A stretch of DNA of 7,093 bases, from positions 1-7,093 of the forward strand of contig CANFYD010000190.1 in assembly GCA_947450745.1 (NCBI GenBank). The letters run 5' to 3'. Shown here piece by piece: positions 5,217 to 7,093 of this stretch (positions are counted from its first letter, which is position 1; each line of letters opens with the position of its first letter). This DNA comes from Burkholderiales bacterium (GTDB lineage: Bacteria; Pseudomonadota; Gammaproteobacteria; Burkholderiales; Burkholderiaceae_C). The notes under the pieces are model-generated. The model was not told the DNA's origin. It saw nothing but the letters and a program-made list of their open reading frames with translations, and made no database searches. A program made the translations under genes and the position numbers.

Positions 5217-6869
5217 ATGGCAGCAAAAGACGTAATTTTCGGCGGCGAAGCACGTGCCCGCATGGTTGAAGGCGTGAACATCTTGGCCAACGCGGTCAAG
5301 GTCACGCTGGGCCCCAAGGGTCGCAACGTCGTGTTGGAGCGCTCGTACGGCGCCCCGACCGTGACCAAGGACGGTGTGTCCGTGGCCAAGGAAGTGGAAC
5401 TGAAAGACAAGCTCCAGAACATGGGCGCGCAGATGGTCAAGGAAGTTGCTTCCAAGACGTCTGACAACGCGGGCGACGGCACCACCACCGCTACCGTGCT
5501 GGCACAAGCCATCGTGCACGAAGGCATGAAGTACGTGGCCGCCGGCATGAACCCGATGGACCTGAAGCGCGGCATCGACAAGGCTGTCACAGCCCTGATC
5601 GCCGAGCTGAAGAAGGCCTCCAAGGCCACCACGACGACCAAGGAAATCGCCCAAGTCGGCTCGATCTCGGCCAACAGCGACGAGTCGATCGGCAAGATCA
5701 TTGCTGACGCCATGGACAAGGTCGGCAAAGAAGGCGTCATCACCGTCGAAGACGGCAAGTCGCTGGACAATGAGCTGGACGTCGTCGAAGGCATGCAATT
5801 CGACCGCGGCTACCTGAGCCCTTACTTCATCAACAATCCTGAGAAGCAAGCCGCCCTGCTGGACAACCCGTTTGTCCTGCTGTACGACAAGAAAATCAGC
5901 AACATCCGTGACCTGCTGCCGACGCTGGAGCAAGTGGCCAAGTCGGGCCGTCCGCTGCTGATCATCTCGGAAGACGTCGAAGGCGAAGCCCTGGCAACGC
6001 TGGTGGTCAACACCATCCGCGGCATCCTGAAGGTTGTGGCCGTCAAGGCACCTGGCTTCGGCGACCGCCGCAAAGCCATGCTGGAAGACATCGCCATCCT
6101 GACGGGCGGCAAGGTCATCGCTGAAGAAGTCGGCCTGACGCTGGAAAAGGTCACTTTGGCCGATCTGGGCCAAGCCAAGCGCGTTGAAGTGGGCAAGGAA
6201 AACACCACCATCATCGACGGTGCTGGTGCCGCTGCCGACATCGAAGCCCGCGTCAAGCAAGTGCGCATCCAGATCGAAGACGCTTCCAGCGACTACGACC
6301 GTGAAAAGCTGCAAGAACGCGTGGCCAAGTTGGCCGGCGGTGTTGCACTGATCAAGGTTGGCGCTGCGACCGAAGTCGAAATGAAGGAAAAGAAGGCCCG
6401 CGTTGAAGACGCCCTGCACGCGACCCGCGCTGCTGTGGAAGAAGGCATCGTGGCCGGTGGTGGCGTCGCTTTGTTGCGTGCCAAGCAAGCTGTTGGCGTG
6501 CTCAAGGGTGCCAACGCTGACCAAGACGCCGGCATCAAGCTGGTGATGAAGGCCATCGAAGCACCGCTGCGCGAAATCGTCTACAACGCCGGTGGCGAAG
6601 CCTCCGTCGTCGTGAACGCTGTGCTGGCCGGTTCGGGCAACTTTGGCTTCAATGCAGCCAATGACACCTACGGTGACATGATCGAAATGGGCATCCTGGA
6701 CCCCACCAAGGTGACACGTCTGGCACTGCAAAACGCAGCTTCAGTCGCATCGCTGATGTTGACGACAGAGTGCATGGTCTGCGAGTCCGCCAAGGACGAC
6801 GCACCTGCCGGTGGCATGGGCGGCGGCATGGGTGGTGGCATGGGCGGCATGGGCGGCATGGACATGTAA
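5217..6869 (+). CDS. groEL: Chaperonin GroEL (Hsp60)
   Basis: This is a 550-residue protein, full length for the family. It forms the cytosolic double-ring chaperonin that encloses non-native proteins and folds them with GroES and ATP. Nucleotide-site residues match the E. coli numbering: LGPKGRNV (31-38), Asp52 in KDGVSVAKE, Asp87 in DGTTTATVL (87-95) and the catalytic Asp398 in VEDAL (396-400). The GAG-rich hinge and the substrate- and GroES-binding apical domain (about 190-375) are complete. The C terminus is the usual flexible GGM-repeat tail (532-550). ATG 5217 has a good Shine-Dalgarno and gives the standard MAAKDV start. The CMVC motif (519-522) has one cysteine beyond the conserved Cys519. 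Codon use is strongly biased, as expected for a highly expressed gene. It is the second gene of the operon; a structured 3' trailer and a terminator follow. Confidence 0.99.
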   Translation: MAAKDVIFGGEARARMVEGVNILANAVKVTLGPKGRNVVLERSYGAPTVTKDGVSVAKEVELKDKLQNMGAQMVKEVASKTSDNAGDGTTTATVLAQAIVHEGMKYVAAGMNPMDLKRGIDKAVTALIAELKKASKATTTTKEIAQVGSISANSDESIGKIIADAMDKVGKEGVITVEDGKSLDNELDVVEGMQFDRGYLSPYFINNPEKQAALLDNPFVLLYDKKISNIRDLLPTLEQVAKSGRPLLIISEDVEGEALATLVVNTIRGILKVVAVKAPGFGDRRKAMLEDIAILTGGKVIAEEVGLTLEKVTLADLGQAKRVEVGKENTTIIDGAGAAADIEARVKQVRIQIEDASSDYDREKLQERVAKLAGGVALIKVGAATEVEMKEKKARVEDALHATRAAVEEGIVAGGGVALLRAKQAVGVLKGANADQDAGIKLVMKAIEAPLREIVYNAGGEASVVVNAVLAGSGNFGFNAANDTYGDMIEMGILDPTKVTRLALQNAASVASLMLTTECMVCESAKDDAPAGGMGGGMGGGMGGMGGMDM

Positions 6870-6878
6870 AGACCTTGT

Positions 6879-6950
6879 GGGACAGATCGCCCGAGGGGTA
6901 CCCCGCGAGTAGCTCTGTCCCCAACTGACTAGAGAAATTTCTTCCTGTCC
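6879..6950. repeat. groEL trailer repeat, copy 1 (two-hairpin unit)
   Basis: The first hairpin pairs GGGACAGA (6879-6886) with TCTGTCCC (6914-6921). It encloses the palindrome GGGGTACCCC (6895-6904) and the short TCGC/GCGA pair. The second element is the palindrome AGAAATTTCT (6933-6942) inside a CTGACTAGAG context. A diverged copy follows directly, about 71-74 bp downstream. The shape recalls REP-type intergenic palindromes, but I cannot assign it to a named family. Confidence 0.8.
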
Positions 6951-6951
6951 T

Positions 6952-7022
6952 GGGGTCAGATCGCCCGAAGGTACTCCTGAGTAGCTCTGACCCCTCTGAC
7001 TAGAGGAATTTCCTCCAGTCTG
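6952..7022. repeat. groEL trailer repeat, copy 2 (two-hairpin unit)
   Basis: This is a diverged direct repeat of copy 1, sharing CAGATCGCCCGA, GAGTAGCTCTG and CTGACTAGAG. Its first hairpin pairs GGGGTCAGA (6952-6960) with TCTGACCCC (6986-6994). The second pairs GACT/AGTC and GAGGA/TCCTC (6998-7020) around an ATT loop. Compared with copy 1, the A-T pair 6882/6918 is replaced by T-A at 6956/6990, so pairing is kept although both bases changed. Confidence 0.8.
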
Positions 7023-7028
7023 AAAATC

Positions 7029-7058
7029 AAAAAAGGCCGCAGCGATGCGGCCTTTTTT
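7029..7058. terminator. Intrinsic terminator of the groESL operon
   Basis: AAAAAAGGCCGCA (7029-7041) pairs perfectly with TGCGGCCTTTTTT (7046-7058) around a GCG-A tetraloop-like turn. This gives a GC-rich 7-bp stem with a 6-nt T-run. The matching A-run on the other side makes it able to work in both directions. It lies 160 bp beyond the groEL stop, after the two trailer repeats. Confidence 0.95.
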
Positions 7059-7093
7059 GCGCCTGACCAAAACATGGGTCCGCCAATAAATCC

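Noticed and set aside
5145..6731. A 528-residue open frame on the minus strand opposite groEL
   Set aside because: It is a shadow of strongly biased, high-GC groEL codons; its His/Asp/Leu/Val-rich composition matches antisense reading of groEL, and groEL itself is certain.
6879..7022. Reading the paired trailer units as a CRISPR array
   Set aside because: There are only two copies, they are directly adjacent and diverged, no spacer-like unique sequence lies between them, and no cas gene is present.

Overview
The window looks like chromosomal DNA from a high-GC betaproteobacterium, most likely Burkholderiales (Comamonadaceae or a close relative). This rests on the GroEL and GroES sequences, on the pairing of a sigma32-type promoter with a CIRCE/HrcA operator, and on the general look of the other proteins. 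The genus is inferred, not shown.

Layout: (i) 1-584 (+) is the C-terminal part of an adenylate-forming CoA-ligase-like enzyme (PaaK / F390-synthetase-related) cut by the window edge. (ii) 620-2002 (+) is a full-length two-domain chromate transporter of the ChrA family, 35 bp downstream. (iii) 2015-4402 (-) runs convergently and ends 12 bp from chrA. It encodes a 795-residue protein with a TPR array and an O-GlcNAc-transferase-type (SPINDLY-like, GT41) catalytic domain. (iv) 4403-4746 is a divergent intergenic region with an overlapping sigma70/sigma32 promoter, a near-perfect CIRCE operator and a leader whose end forms a small hairpin over the groES ribosome-binding site. (v) 4747-5037 is groES and 5217-6869 is groEL. 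They are separated by a 179-bp gap, most of which is one large imperfect inverted repeat. (vi) 6870-7058 is a structured groEL trailer: two tandem copies of a roughly 72-bp two-hairpin unit, then a strong intrinsic terminator. I see nothing in the last 35 bases (7059-7093).

How it fits together: groES-groEL is a self-contained heat-shock operon, with promoter, repressor operator, structured leader, structured spacer, structured trailer and terminator all visible. The other three genes show no obvious functional link to it or to each other, and no new multi-gene system is evident. The most interesting material is non-coding: the inverted repeat between groES and groEL, the duplicated trailer unit with a compensatory base-pair change, and the hairpin over the groES Shine-Dalgarno. 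The GT41 enzyme is the most interesting protein, because its bacterial targets are usually unknown.
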